A DNA stretch of 7,407 nucleotides from Burkholderiaceae bacterium (GTDB lineage: Bacteria > Pseudomonadota > Gammaproteobacteria > Burkholderiales > Burkholderiaceae), in the NCBI GenBank assembly GCA_030151165.1, contig JASLEM010000150.1, positions 1 to 7,407 of the forward strand. Reading direction: 5' to 3'. The notes below the pieces were generated by a model. That model saw nothing but the letters and a program-made list of their open reading frames with translations. It had not been told where the DNA came from and ran no database searches. Each line of letters begins with the position of its first letter. Position 1 is the stretch's first letter. Positions 1-6,528 of the stretch are shown in pieces. The translations under genes and the position numbers were made by a program.

Positions 1-858
1 GATCGTGCGCACGAGCTTGCCGTCCTTCGCCTTCTCCTCGGGCGTCGCGAACTCCATGCGGATCAGCTTGGAGCCGAGCGAGCGGCGGATGACGGGGAAC
101 TTGCCGGCGGCCAGCGCGGGCTTGTGGACGTAGAACTCGTCCGGGTTCACGGCGCCCTGCACCACCGTCTCGCCCAGGCCGTAGCTGGACGTGATGAAGA
201 CGACGTCGGTGAAGCCGCTCTCGGTGTCGAGCGTGAACATCACGCCGGCGGCGCCGAGGTCGGAGCGCACCATGCGCTGCACGCCGGCGGACAGCGCGAC
301 GTCGGTGTCGGCGTAGCCCTTGTGGACGCGGTAGCTGATCGCGCGGTCGTTGTAGAGCGACGCGAAGACTTCCTTCATCTTGTGCAGCACGCCGTCGATG
401 CCGACGACGTTCAGGAAGGTCTCCTGCTGACCGGCGAAGGACGCGTCGGGCATGTCTTCGGCCGTGGCCGACGAGCGCACCGCGAACGACGCGTTCGGAT
501 CGCTCGCGGACAGGCGCGCGAATTCCTCGCGCACCGACTTCTCGAGCTCCGGCGGGAACGGCGCGTCCTCGATCCAGCGGCGGATCTCGCCGCCGGCCTC
601 GGCCAGCGCGCGGACGTCGTCGGTGTCGAGCGACTTCAGGCGCTGCGCGATGCGCTCGGTCAGGCCGCCGAACTTCAGGAACTCGCGGAACGCGTGCGCC
701 GTCGTGGCGAAGCCGCCCGGCACGCGCACGCCGCTGGCGGCGAGCTGGCTGATCATTTCGCCGAGGCTGGCGTTCTTGCCGCCGACCGCCTCGACGTCGG
801 TCATCCTCAGTTGTTCGAACGGGACGACCAGGGCGGCCGCCAGGTTGGGGTTGGACAT
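1..858 (-). CDS. ppsA: Phosphoenolpyruvate synthase (pyruvate, water dikinase), N-terminal part
   Basis: PEP synthase converts pyruvate, ATP and water to PEP, AMP and phosphate in the cytoplasm, the first step of gluconeogenesis from pyruvate or lactate. The visible 286 residues are open to the left edge, so the protein is cut by the window; the E. coli enzyme has about 790 residues. This part is the ATP/pyruvate-binding domain (PPDK_N type): [10 protein letters not shown] at residues 26-35, [11 protein letters not shown] at 127-137 followed by FAGQQ at 141-145, and [18 protein letters not shown] at 225-242 are family hallmarks. The swivelling phosphohistidine domain and the C-terminal PEP-binding domain lie outside. 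The start ATG at 858 is supported by an AGGAG site 7 bases upstream and by the family-typical N-terminus. It is divergent from ppsR, whose product regulates this enzyme by phosphorylation. No frameshift or missing motif is visible. Confidence 0.97.
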   Translation of the reverse strand, partial: MSNPNLAAALVVPFEQLRMTDVEAVGGKNASLGEMISQLAASGVRVPGGFATTAHAFREFLKFGGLTERIAQRLKSLDTDDVRALAEAGGEIRRWIEDAPFPPELEKSVREEFARLSASDPNASFAVRSSATAEDMPDASFAGQQETFLNVVGIDGVLHKMKEVFASLYNDRAISYRVHKGYADTDVALSAGVQRMVRSDLGAAGVMFTLDTESGFTDVVFITSSYGLGETVVQGAVNPDEFYVHKPALAAGKFPVIRRSLGSKLIRMEFATPEEKAKDGKLVRTI

Positions 859-865
859 GGGAAAG

Positions 866-870
866 CTCCT
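866..870 (-). promoter_or_regulatory. Ribosome binding site of ppsA
   Basis: Read on the minus strand, AGGAG lies 7 bases before the ATG at 858. It is a strong Shine-Dalgarno match and fixes the ppsA start. Confidence 0.8.
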
Positions 871-928
871 TGATGATGAAAAACCGGGCCCCGCCCGCCC
901 TTCACCCCGCCGTGGACGTCGACATGTC

Positions 929-1057
929 TGGATTCTTGTTCTCGGTCGACGCAGGCCATGGGGAAAAGTGGCGTTCGGGAAGATTTAGAAGTCAGTTGGC
1001 CGGGATTCTACGGACGATCTGCCTATCATCGGGTAGGACAACACGCCTAAGAATCCA
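929..1057. repeat. Spaced inverted repeat TGGATTCTT in the ppsA/ppsR spacer
   Basis: TGGATTCTT occurs on the plus strand at 929-937 and on the minus strand at 1057-1049. A partial copy, GGATTCTA, is on the plus strand at 1003-1010. The two full copies flank most of the intergenic region and could be half-sites for a regulator. A 9-base match within this length can also arise by chance, so the functional reading is tentative. Confidence 0.35.
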
Positions 1058-1059
1058 CG

Positions 1060-1071
1060 GGGAACGTTCCC
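1060..1071. repeat. Perfect 12-base palindrome upstream of ppsR
   Basis: GGGAACGTTCCC is a perfect inverted repeat ending 51 bases before the ppsR ATG. A second, overlapping palindrome, CCCGCGGG, occupies 1069-1076. The position suits an operator for a dimeric regulator or a short hairpin in the ppsR leader. I cannot name a cognate regulator. The palindrome is certain; any function is inference. Confidence 0.45.
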
Positions 1072-1122
1072 GCGGGATTATTCAGCCATTCTTCAGCAGG
1101 TCGCCCCGACCCGACTCGCAAC

Positions 1123-1947
1123 ATGCCCAATCGCACCGTCTTCTTCGTCTCCGACGGCACCGGGATCACAGCCGAGACCTTCGGCAACTCGATCCTGGCC
1201 CAGTTCGAGGCCCGCCCGCGCAAGGTGCGCCGGCCGTTCATCGACACCATCGAGAAGGCCCAGGCCGTCGTGGAGGAGATCAACCACACGGCCAAGGCCG
1301 AGGGCAAGAAGCCGATCGTCTTCATCACGATGGCCAGCGAGAACGTGCGGCAGGTGCTGACCGCCAACACCTGCGCCGGCGTCGTGATGGACATGTTCCG
1401 CACCTTCGTCGAGCCGCTGGAGCTCGAGTTCGGGATGAAGTCGAACCACCGCGTCGGCCGTTTCTCGGACGCGGCCAAGAGCGAGGAATACAACGAGCGC
1501 ATCGAGGCGATCAACTTCTCGCTCGCGCACGACGACGGCCAGTCCTCGCGCAACCTGACGTCCGCCGACGTCATCCTGGTCGGCGTCAGCCGTTGCGGCA
1601 AGACGCCCACCACGCTGTACCTGGCGATGCAGCACGGCATCAAGGCCGCCAACTACCCGCTGATCCCCGAGGACTTCGAGCGCGGCCAGCTGCCGTCGTC
1701 GCTCGCGCCGTACAAGGCCAAGTGCTTCGGCCTGACGATCGACCCCGAGCGCCTCACGCAGATCCGCAACGAGCGCCGGCCGAACAGCAAGTACGCGTCG
1801 CTGGACAACTGCCGCTACGAGGTGCGCGAGGCCGAATCGATGATGAAGCGCGAGGGCATCGGCTGGTTGTCGTCGACGCACAAGTCGATCGAGGAGATCG
1901 CCGCGACGATCATGCGCGACATCAAGCCGGACAAGGTCATCTGGTGA
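1123..1947 (+). CDS. ppsR: PEP synthase regulatory protein (bifunctional kinase/pyrophosphorylase, DUF299)
   Basis: This family inactivates PEP synthase by ADP-dependent phosphorylation of a threonine next to the catalytic histidine, and reactivates it by Pi-dependent removal of that phosphate. The 274-residue length fits the family (277 in E. coli). The N-terminus VFFVSDGTGITAETFG (residues 6-21) is typical. The P-loop-like GVSRCGKTPTT at 154-164 is the family nucleotide-binding signature. ERIEAINFSLAHDDG at 125-139 and NYPLIPEDF at 177-185 are also characteristic. Divergence from ppsA matches the known functional pair. The ATG at 1123 gives the expected N-terminus, but no good Shine-Dalgarno sequence precedes it; the nearest AGG is more than 20 bases away. 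The following dehydrogenase gene begins 40 bases downstream on the same strand and is probably co-transcribed. Confidence 0.96.
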   Translation: MPNRTVFFVSDGTGITAETFGNSILAQFEARPRKVRRPFIDTIEKAQAVVEEINHTAKAEGKKPIVFITMASENVRQVLTANTCAGVVMDMFRTFVEPLELEFGMKSNHRVGRFSDAAKSEEYNERIEAINFSLAHDDGQSSRNLTSADVILVGVSRCGKTPTTLYLAMQHGIKAANYPLIPEDFERGQLPSSLAPYKAKCFGLTIDPERLTQIRNERRPNSKYASLDNCRYEVREAESMMKREGIGWLSSTHKSIEEIAATIMRDIKPDKVIW

Positions 1948-1975
1948 CGGCTACCCTCCACCGATCCCACGACCC

Positions 1976-1980
1976 GAGAG
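1976..1980 (+). promoter_or_regulatory. Ribosome binding site of the isocitrate dehydrogenase gene
   Basis: GAGAG lies 7 bases before the ATG at 1988. It is a modest Shine-Dalgarno match that supports this start. No hairpin or T-run in the 40-base gap suggests termination after ppsR. Confidence 0.55.
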
Positions 1981-1987
1981 CCTCGCG

Positions 1988-3019
1988 ATGACCCCCAAGA
2001 TCCCCGCCACCCTGATCGCCGGCGACGGCATCGGCCCCGAGATCGTCGACGCGACGGTCGCCGTGCTCGACGCGCTCGGCGCGCCGTTCGAATGGGACGC
2101 CCAGGTCGCCGGCCTGGCCGGCGTGAAGGCCGCGGGCGACCCGCTGCCCGCCGCGACGCTCGCGAGCATCCGCCGCACGCGCCTCGCGCTCAAGGGGCCG
2201 CTCGAAACGCCGTCCGGCGGCGGCTACCGTTCGTCGAACGTGCGGCTGCGCGAGGAGTTCCAGCTCTACGCCAACCTGCGCCCCGCCCGCACGGTGATCC
2301 CGGGCGGCCGCTTCGACGACATCGACCTCGTCGTCGTGCGCGAGAACCTCGAGGGCCTCTACATCGGCCACGAGCACTTCGTGCAGATCGACGACGATCC
2401 GCACGCCGTCGCGATGGCCACGGGCATCAACACGCGCGCCGGCAGCCGCCGCATCCTGCGCTTCGCGTTCGAGCAGGCCATCGCCACCGGCCGCAAGAAG
2501 GTGACGATCGTCCACAAGGCCAACATCATGAAGGCGCTCACGGGCATCTTCCTGGAGACCGGCCTCGACCTCTACGAGCGCGAGTACCAGGGCCGCTTCG
2601 AGCTCGACACCGTCATCATCGACGCCTGCGCGATGAAGCTGGTCGTCAACCCGTGGCAGTTCGACATGCTGGTCACGACCAACCTGTTCGGCGACATCCT
2701 GTCCGACCTCGTCGCCGGCCTCGTCGGCGGCCTGGGGCTCGCGCCGGGCGCGAACATCGGCGCCGACGCCGCGATCTTCGAGGCCGTGCACGGCTCGGCG
2801 CCGGACATCGCCGGCAAGGACGCCGCCAACCCGACCGCCGTGCTGCTCGCCGCCGCGATGATGCTGGAGCACTGCAGGCTCAACGAACTCGCCGCGCGGC
2901 TGCGGTCGGCGGTTTCCGCGACGCTCAACATCGACAACGTGCGCACCCGCGACCTCGGCGGCAGCGCGACGACCAGCGCGTACGCGCGCGCCCTCGTCAG
3001 CCGCATCGCAAACGGCTGA
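1988..3019 (+). CDS. NAD-dependent isocitrate dehydrogenase (isocitrate/isopropylmalate dehydrogenase family)
   Basis: A 343-residue beta-decarboxylating dehydrogenase, predicted to oxidise isocitrate to 2-oxoglutarate in the TCA cycle. The substrate loop RSSNVRLR (81-88) provides Ser82, Asn84 and Arg88, matching Ser113, Asn115 and Arg119 of E. coli Icd. Arg98 (in NLRP) and Arg118 (in REN) follow. Tyr125 and Lys177 match the catalytic pair, and Asp212, Asp236 and Asp240 the metal ligands. In the nucleotide site, HGSAPDIAGKDAANP (268-282) has Asp273-Ile274 where NADP enzymes carry Lys-Tyr, indicating NAD. Isopropylmalate dehydrogenases have a different, leucine-rich substrate loop, so leuB is unlikely; homoisocitrate or tartrate dehydrogenase is possible but less favoured. 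It resembles the short mitochondrial IDH3-like class rather than the longer E. coli Icd, so I give no symbol. It probably forms an operon with ppsR. The stop is 9 bases from the end of the convergent methyltransferase gene. Confidence 0.88.
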   Translation: MTPKIPATLIAGDGIGPEIVDATVAVLDALGAPFEWDAQVAGLAGVKAAGDPLPAATLASIRRTRLALKGPLETPSGGGYRSSNVRLREEFQLYANLRPARTVIPGGRFDDIDLVVVRENLEGLYIGHEHFVQIDDDPHAVAMATGINTRAGSRRILRFAFEQAIATGRKKVTIVHKANIMKALTGIFLETGLDLYEREYQGRFELDTVIIDACAMKLVVNPWQFDMLVTTNLFGDILSDLVAGLVGGLGLAPGANIGADAAIFEAVHGSAPDIAGKDAANPTAVLLAAAMMLEHCRLNELAARLRSAVSATLNIDNVRTRDLGGSATTSAYARALVSRIANG

Positions 3020-3045
3020 CCGCGGCGCTCAGCGCGAGCGCGCGG
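3020..3045. terminator. GC-rich hairpin between convergent gene ends
   Basis: CCGCG-g-CGCTC (3020-3030) pairs with GAGCGCGCGG (3036-3045) around a 5-base loop, giving a 10-pair stem with one bulged G. It begins directly after the isocitrate dehydrogenase stop and covers the last codons and stop of the opposing methyltransferase gene. The position suits a shared bidirectional terminator or RNA 3'-end stabiliser. No T-run follows on either strand, so it is not a canonical intrinsic terminator. Confidence 0.35.
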
Positions 3046-3814
3046 CCCGCTGGCGCGCCGACTCGTAGAGGCACATCGCCGCCGCCGCCGCGACGTTGAG
3101 CGACTCCTCGCCGCCCGGCTGCGCGATGCGCACGCGCACCGTGCACGCCGCGGCGACGGCGTCGCTCATGCCCTGCCCTTCATGGCCGAAGACCCACGCG
3201 AGCGGGTCGGGCAGCGCGGTGTCGTGCAGCCAGACGGCGTCGCGCAGGTGCGTGCCGACGACGGGGACGCCGAGCGTGGAAAGCACGTCGGCCGACGCGC
3301 CCTCGACCAGCGTCAGCGCGAAGTGCGCCCCCATGCCGGCGCGCAGCACCTTGGGCGACCACAGCGCCACCGTGCCCTTCAGCGCGACGACCTGGCGGCA
3401 ACCCATCGCCGACGCGCTGCGCAGGATGCTGCCGACGTTGCCCGGATCCTGCAGCCGATCGAGCACCACCGTGTCGACGCCGACCCGCGGCGCGACGTCC
3501 GCGCTGGCGTCGATCAGGAAGCCGATCGGTTGCGGCGACTCGAGCCCGCTCAGTTCGCGCATCAGCGCATCGGGAATGCAGACGACCTCGGGCGCGCTGC
3601 GCGCGAGCGAGTTCAGCGTCGGGTCGGCCCAGCCCGAATCGGTGACGATCGCGCGCACCGGCACGTGGCCGCGCTCCAGCAGCGCACGGCACAGGTGGTC
3701 GCCCTCCAGCCAGACGCGGCCCAGCTTGCGGTAGGCCGTCGGCTCGGACAGCAGCCTGCGCAGATCCTTGAAGAGATCGTTGTGGCGCGAGATGACCTGG
3801 CGGATGACGGTCAT
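3029..3814 (-). CDS. TrmH/SpoU-family RNA 2'-O-methyltransferase
   Basis: A 261-residue SPOUT-class enzyme predicted to transfer methyl from S-adenosylmethionine to a ribose 2'-hydroxyl in tRNA or rRNA. Residues 6-55 resemble the MRM3-like substrate-binding domain ([13 protein letters not shown], then WLEGDHL). The C-terminal half carries the three SpoU motifs: [17 protein letters not shown] (118-134) with the RNA-binding Asn126 and Arg132, [10 protein letters not shown] (208-217), and [12 protein letters not shown] (236-247). The deep trefoil knot is inferred from these motifs. I chose the ATG at 3814 because it overlaps the rnhB stop as ATGA, implying translational coupling; the reading frame could extend to 3886, but that would run into rnhB and add an Arg-rich stretch atypical of the family. 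The RNA target cannot be read from sequence, so no symbol is given. It appears to be the last gene of the lpx cluster. Confidence 0.9.
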   Translation of the reverse strand: MTVIRQVISRHNDLFKDLRRLLSEPTAYRKLGRVWLEGDHLCRALLERGHVPVRAIVTDSGWADPTLNSLARSAPEVVCIPDALMRELSGLESPQPIGFLIDASADVAPRVGVDTVVLDRLQDPGNVGSILRSASAMGCRQVVALKGTVALWSPKVLRAGMGAHFALTLVEGASADVLSTLGVPVVGTHLRDAVWLHDTALPDPLAWVFGHEGQGMSDAVAAACTVRVRIAQPGGEESLNVAAAAAMCLYESARQRAARSR

Positions 3815-4455
3815 TCGGAGACGACGCACGCGTGGCGCAGCGCCGCGACGCGCACCGGCTCGAACGAACGGCGGTGCCAGTCGCACGGGCCGTGCTCGTC
3901 GAGCGCCGCCAGGTGCGCGGCCGTGCCGTAGCCCTTGTGCGTGCCGAAGCCGTACTGCGGCCAGCGCTGCTCGTGCTCGACGCAGATGCGGTCGCGCGTG
4001 ACCTTGGCCAGGATCGACGCCGCCGCGATCGACGCGACCAGCCCGTCGCCGCCGATGACGGCCTCCGCGCGCACCTTGATGCGCGGCAGGCGGTTGCCGT
4101 CGACCAGCACCTTGTGCGGCGGCAGGCGCAGGCCCTCGACGGCGCGCTTCATCGCGAGCATCGTGGCGTGCAGGATGTTGAGCGTGTCGATCTCCGCGAC
4201 CGTCGCCTCGGCGATGCAGAAGGCCAGCGCGTGGGCGCGGATCTCGTCGAACAGGCGCTCGCGCTTCGCCGGCGTCAGCTGCTTCGAATCGTTGAGGCCC
4301 TTGATGCGCTTGAGGTCGTCGAGGATCACCGCCGCGGCCACGACCGGCCCGGCGAGCGGCCCGCGACCGGCTTCGTCGACGCCCGCCACCAGCCCGTCGT
4401 TCGCGTCGAACCGGAGCGAGATCTGTTCAGGCCTGGACAACTTGCGCGATGGCAT
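3811..4455 (-). CDS. rnhB: Ribonuclease HII
   Basis: RNase HII cleaves the RNA strand of RNA/DNA hybrids and starts removal of single ribonucleotides misincorporated into DNA. The 214-residue length is normal. The catalytic motif [16 protein letters not shown] (23-38) gives Asp27 and Glu28; the other likely metal ligands are Asp119 (in LVDGN) and Asp137 (in GGDGLV). [14 protein letters not shown] (142-155) and the substrate-sensing GYGT (176-179) complete the family signature. The ATG at 4455 lies 29 bases inside the end of lpxB and has a GGGAG ribosome binding site 7 bases upstream. The stop overlaps the methyltransferase start as ATGA. The position after lpxB is the classic proteobacterial order. 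Confidence 0.97.
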   Translation of the reverse strand: MPSRKLSRPEQISLRFDANDGLVAGVDEAGRGPLAGPVVAAAVILDDLKRIKGLNDSKQLTPAKRERLFDEIRAHALAFCIAEATVAEIDTLNILHATMLAMKRAVEGLRLPPHKVLVDGNRLPRIKVRAEAVIGGDGLVASIAAASILAKVTRDRICVEHEQRWPQYGFGTHKGYGTAAHLAALDEHGPCDWHRRSFEPVRVAALRHACVVSE

Positions 4456-5701
4456 CGGCGGACTCCCGCACCGTGTCTCGGCGCAGCAGGTGGTGAAGTT
4501 CGTGGAAGCGGACGCGCACGCGCTCGCGGCGCGCAGCGTCGTCCAGCCACGCGATTGTCTCTCGCGCGAGCGCCTGCGGGGTCGCGGCTTCCTGCAAAAG
4601 TTCCGGGACGATGAAGTCGCGGCACAGCACGTTGGGCAGGCCGACCCACGGCTGCAGGCGCAGGCGCCGCATGCGCATCGCGTTGAACCAGTTGACGACG
4701 TAGGTGATGACCATCGGCCGCTTGAACATCGCGGCCTCGAGCGTGGCCGTGCCGCTGGCGACGATGGTGACGTCGCAGGCCGCGAGCGCGTCGTGCGAGC
4801 GGCCGTCCAGCAGCGCGATGGGCACGCCCGGCGCGTGGCGCGCCAGCAGCGGCTCGACCAGCGCGCGCATCCCGTGCGCCACCGGCAGCACGAAGCGCAG
4901 GGCCGGGCGCTCGCGGTGCATCAGCGCGGCGGCCGCGAGCATGCGCGGTGCGATCAGCCTGATCTCGCTGCGCCGGCTGCCGGGCAGCAGCGCGACGACC
5001 TGCGCGTCGTCCGGCAGGTCCAGCGCGGCGCGGGCCTCGGCGCGCGGCGGCTCGATCGGGATCACTTCCGCGAGCGGGTGGCCGACGAAGGTCGCCTTGA
5101 TGCCGTGCTCGCGCAGCAGGTCGGGCTCGAACGGGAACAGGCACAGCACGTGGTCGGCCGACGCCGCGAGCGTCTTCACGCGCTCGCCGCGCCATGCCCA
5201 GATCGACGGGCAGACGAAGTGCACGGTCTTGATGCCGGCGTCCTTCAGGCGCTTCTCGAGCCCGAAGTTGAAGTCGGGCGCGTCGACGCCGACGAAGACG
5301 TCCGGCCGTTCCGCGAGCAGGCGGTCGCCGAGCGCATTGCGGATGCCCACGAGCTCGCGGTAGTGCATCAGCACGTCGACATAGCCGAACAGCGACAGCT
5401 TCTCGGCCGGCCACCACGCGTCGAAGCCGAGCGCGGTCATGCGCGGGCCGCCGATCCCGCCGGCGGCGAGCGCGGGCCAGCGCTTCTTCAGGCCTTGCAG
5501 CAGCAGGCCGGCCAGCAGGTCGCCGGAGGTCTCGCCCGCGACCATGCCGAGCCGCAGGGTGTCGCTGCCGGCCGCGGAGAACGCGGAGGCGAACTGCGAG
5601 GCCGCGGCCGGCGCGGCCGGCGCGGCAACCGGGGCGGCGAAGGGCGTGGCTGCGGCGACGGCCTTCGCCGCAGTCGTCTCGCCGGGCGCGGGGCTCGTCA
5701 A
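4427..5701 (-). CDS. lpxB: Lipid-A-disaccharide synthase, with an Ala/Pro-rich N-terminal extension
   Basis: LpxB is a membrane-associated GT19 glycosyltransferase that joins lipid X to UDP-2,3-diacylglucosamine, forming the beta-1,6 disaccharide of lipid A. The core (residues 48-424) matches the family in length (382 in E. coli) and motifs: [13 protein letters not shown] (53-65), [13 protein letters not shown] (137-149), [10 protein letters not shown] (165-174), FVGHPL (205-210), [10 protein letters not shown] (238-247), [10 protein letters not shown] (315-324) and PNVLC (356-360). Residues 1-47 are an Ala/Pro-rich, probably disordered extension containing AAP repeats. The first available start is TTG at 5701, 7 bases after the lpxA stop, with only a weak GGTAG ribosome binding site that overlaps that stop. 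The next in-frame start, ATG at 5545 (Met53), would remove the first beta strand before the VAGE motif and has no ribosome binding site. The family call is firm; the start is less certain. Confidence 0.95.
   Translation of the reverse strand: MTSPAPGETTAAKAVAAATPFAAPVAAPAAPAAASQFASAFSAAGSDTLRLGMVAGETSGDLLAGLLLQGLKKRWPALAAGGIGGPRMTALGFDAWWPAEKLSLFGYVDVLMHYRELVGIRNALGDRLLAERPDVFVGVDAPDFNFGLEKRLKDAGIKTVHFVCPSIWAWRGERVKTLAASADHVLCLFPFEPDLLREHGIKATFVGHPLAEVIPIEPPRAEARAALDLPDDAQVVALLPGSRRSEIRLIAPRMLAAAALMHRERPALRFVLPVAHGMRALVEPLLARHAPGVPIALLDGRSHDALAACDVTIVASGTATLEAAMFKRPMVITYVVNWFNAMRMRRLRLQPWVGLPNVLCRDFIVPELLQEAATPQALARETIAWLDDAARRERVRVRFHELHHLLRRDTVRESADAIAQVVQA
4463..4467 (-). promoter_or_regulatory. 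Ribosome binding site of rnhB inside lpxB
   Basis: On the minus strand GGGAG lies 7 bases before the rnhB ATG at 4455, within the final codons of lpxB. It fixes the start and confirms the 29-base gene overlap. Confidence 0.7.
5604..5626. repeat. 9-base tandem repeat in the lpxB 5' extension
   Basis: GCGGCCGGC occurs twice in tandem (5604-5612, 5613-5621), followed by a partial GCGGC. In the lpxB frame it encodes Ala-Ala-Pro units (residues 26-33). Being in-frame, copy-number change by slippage would lengthen or shorten the linker without breaking the gene. Confidence 0.7.
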
Positions 5702-5708
5702 GATCGGG

Positions 5709-6497
5709 CTACCGGACGAGGCCGCGCGTGGCGTTGGCGATGAAGGACAGCATCGTGTCGACGTCGCCGTTGATCCTCGCGTCGTCGCCGCGCATCGCCT
5801 CGATCTCCGCCTTGGCGAGCTCCAGCGGCTGGCCCTTGCGGTACAGCGCCTTGTGCATGTTGCGGATGGCGGTGATCTGTTCGGCGGTGAAGTCGCGGCG
5901 CTTCAGGCCCGTGAGGTTGACCGCGCGCAGCGCGAGCGGGTTGCCGTCGGCGGTCATGAAGGGCGGGATGTCCTGGCTCACATGCGCCTGGAAGCCGACC
6001 ATTGCGTGCGCGCCGACATGCACGAACTGGTGCACGCCGGTGAGGCCGCCGACGACCGCCCAGTCGCCGACATGCACGTGCCCGGCGAGCGTCACGCCGT
6101 TGGCGAGCACGGTGCGGTCGCCCAGGCGCACGTCGTGCGCGACGTGGACGTAGGCCATGATCCAGTTGTCGCTGCCGATGCGCGTGATGCCGTCTTCCTT
6201 GCGCGTGCCGGTGTTGAGCGTGCAGAACTCGCGGATCGTGTTGCGGTCGCCGATGTGCAGCTCGGTGATCTCGTCGCCGTGGCTCATGTCCTGCGGCATC
6301 GCGCCGATCGAGCCGAACTGGAAGAACTTGTTGTCGCGGCCGATCGTCGTGCGGCCCTCGATCACGCAGTGCGGGCCGACGGTGGTGCCTGCCGCGATGC
6401 GCACGTGCGGGCCGATCACCGCGTACGGGCCGACGGTGACGGACGGGTCGAGTTCGGCCGCCGGGTCGACGATCGCGGTCGGGTGGATCTGGGTCAT
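5709..6497 (-). CDS. lpxA: Acyl-ACP--UDP-N-acetylglucosamine O-acyltransferase
   Basis: LpxA transfers a 3-hydroxyacyl chain from acyl-ACP to the 3-OH of UDP-GlcNAc, the first step of lipid A synthesis in the cytoplasm. The 262 residues equal the E. coli length. Residues 1-190 show the hexapeptide repeats of a left-handed beta helix ([34 protein letters not shown]), followed by a helical C-terminal domain. His121 (in VAHD) matches the catalytic His125 of E. coli; His156-Gln157 and GLKRRDF (197-203) are also conserved. Phe169 sits where E. coli has Gly173, the acyl-length ruler, and P. aeruginosa has Met169; a bulky residue suggests a chain shorter than C14. The ATG at 6497 has a GGGAA site 5 bases upstream. 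It lies 31 bases after fabZ and 7 bases before lpxB, within the same cluster. Confidence 0.97.
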   Translation of the reverse strand: MTQIHPTAIVDPAAELDPSVTVGPYAVIGPHVRIAAGTTVGPHCVIEGRTTIGRDNKFFQFGSIGAMPQDMSHGDEITELHIGDRNTIREFCTLNTGTRKEDGITRIGSDNWIMAYVHVAHDVRLGDRTVLANGVTLAGHVHVGDWAVVGGLTGVHQFVHVGAHAMVGFQAHVSQDIPPFMTADGNPLALRAVNLTGLKRRDFTAEQITAIRNMHKALYRKGQPLELAKAEIEAMRGDDARINGDVDTMLSFIANATRGLVR

Positions 6498-6502
6498 GGG
6501 CG

Positions 6503-6507
6503 TTCCC
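6503..6507 (-). promoter_or_regulatory. Ribosome binding site of lpxA
   Basis: On the minus strand GGGAA lies 5 bases before the ATG at 6497, in the 31-base gap after fabZ. The gap shows no terminator-like hairpin. Confidence 0.55.
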
Positions 6508-6528
6508 GCGTCTTGTTCTCGTCTCGGC

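Larger units (their letters stand above)
859..1122. promoter_or_regulatory. Divergent ppsA/ppsR control region
   Basis: These 264 bases separate the divergent starts of ppsA and ppsR and contain no credible gene. They are less G/C-rich than the flanks, as expected for promoters. Both transcripts should start here, but I find no convincing pair of sigma-70 boxes. TATCAT at 1024-1029 could be a -10 box for ppsR, yet nothing TTGACA-like lies 16-18 bases before it; TTGGCC at 996-1001 is 22 bases away. TAGAAT on the minus strand (1010-1005) could be a -10 box for ppsA, again without a good -35. Possible operators are the palindrome at 1060-1071 and the TGGATTCTT repeats at 929-937 and 1057-1049. 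That the region is regulatory is inferred from gene arrangement; the individual boxes are uncertain. Confidence 0.6.

Noticed and set aside
124..873. A 249-codon plus-strand open frame.
   Set aside because: It lies opposite ppsA, whose translation shows clear PEP synthase motifs. The plus-strand product is a His/Arg/Ala-rich shadow with no recognisable domain.
870..1991. A plus-strand frame spanning the ppsA/ppsR spacer and ppsR.
   Set aside because: Over ppsR it is in a different frame from the clear PpsR protein and gives an Arg/His-rich product. Its start would lie in the promoter region.
1093..2872. Minus-strand frames opposite ppsR and the isocitrate dehydrogenase gene.
   Set aside because: The plus-strand frames carry the P-loop and dehydrogenase motifs. 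The antisense products are biased in composition and have no motif.
3815..3886. Upstream extension of the methyltransferase frame by 24 codons to 3886.
   Set aside because: It would lie wholly inside rnhB and add an Arg-rich stretch not typical of the family. The ATG at 3814 overlapping the rnhB stop is the better start.
3935..5743. A 602-codon open frame on the plus strand.
   Set aside because: It is antisense to rnhB and lpxB, both unmistakable by motif. Its product is low-complexity, rich in Arg, Ala and Asp, as expected of a frame mirrored from GC-rich genes.
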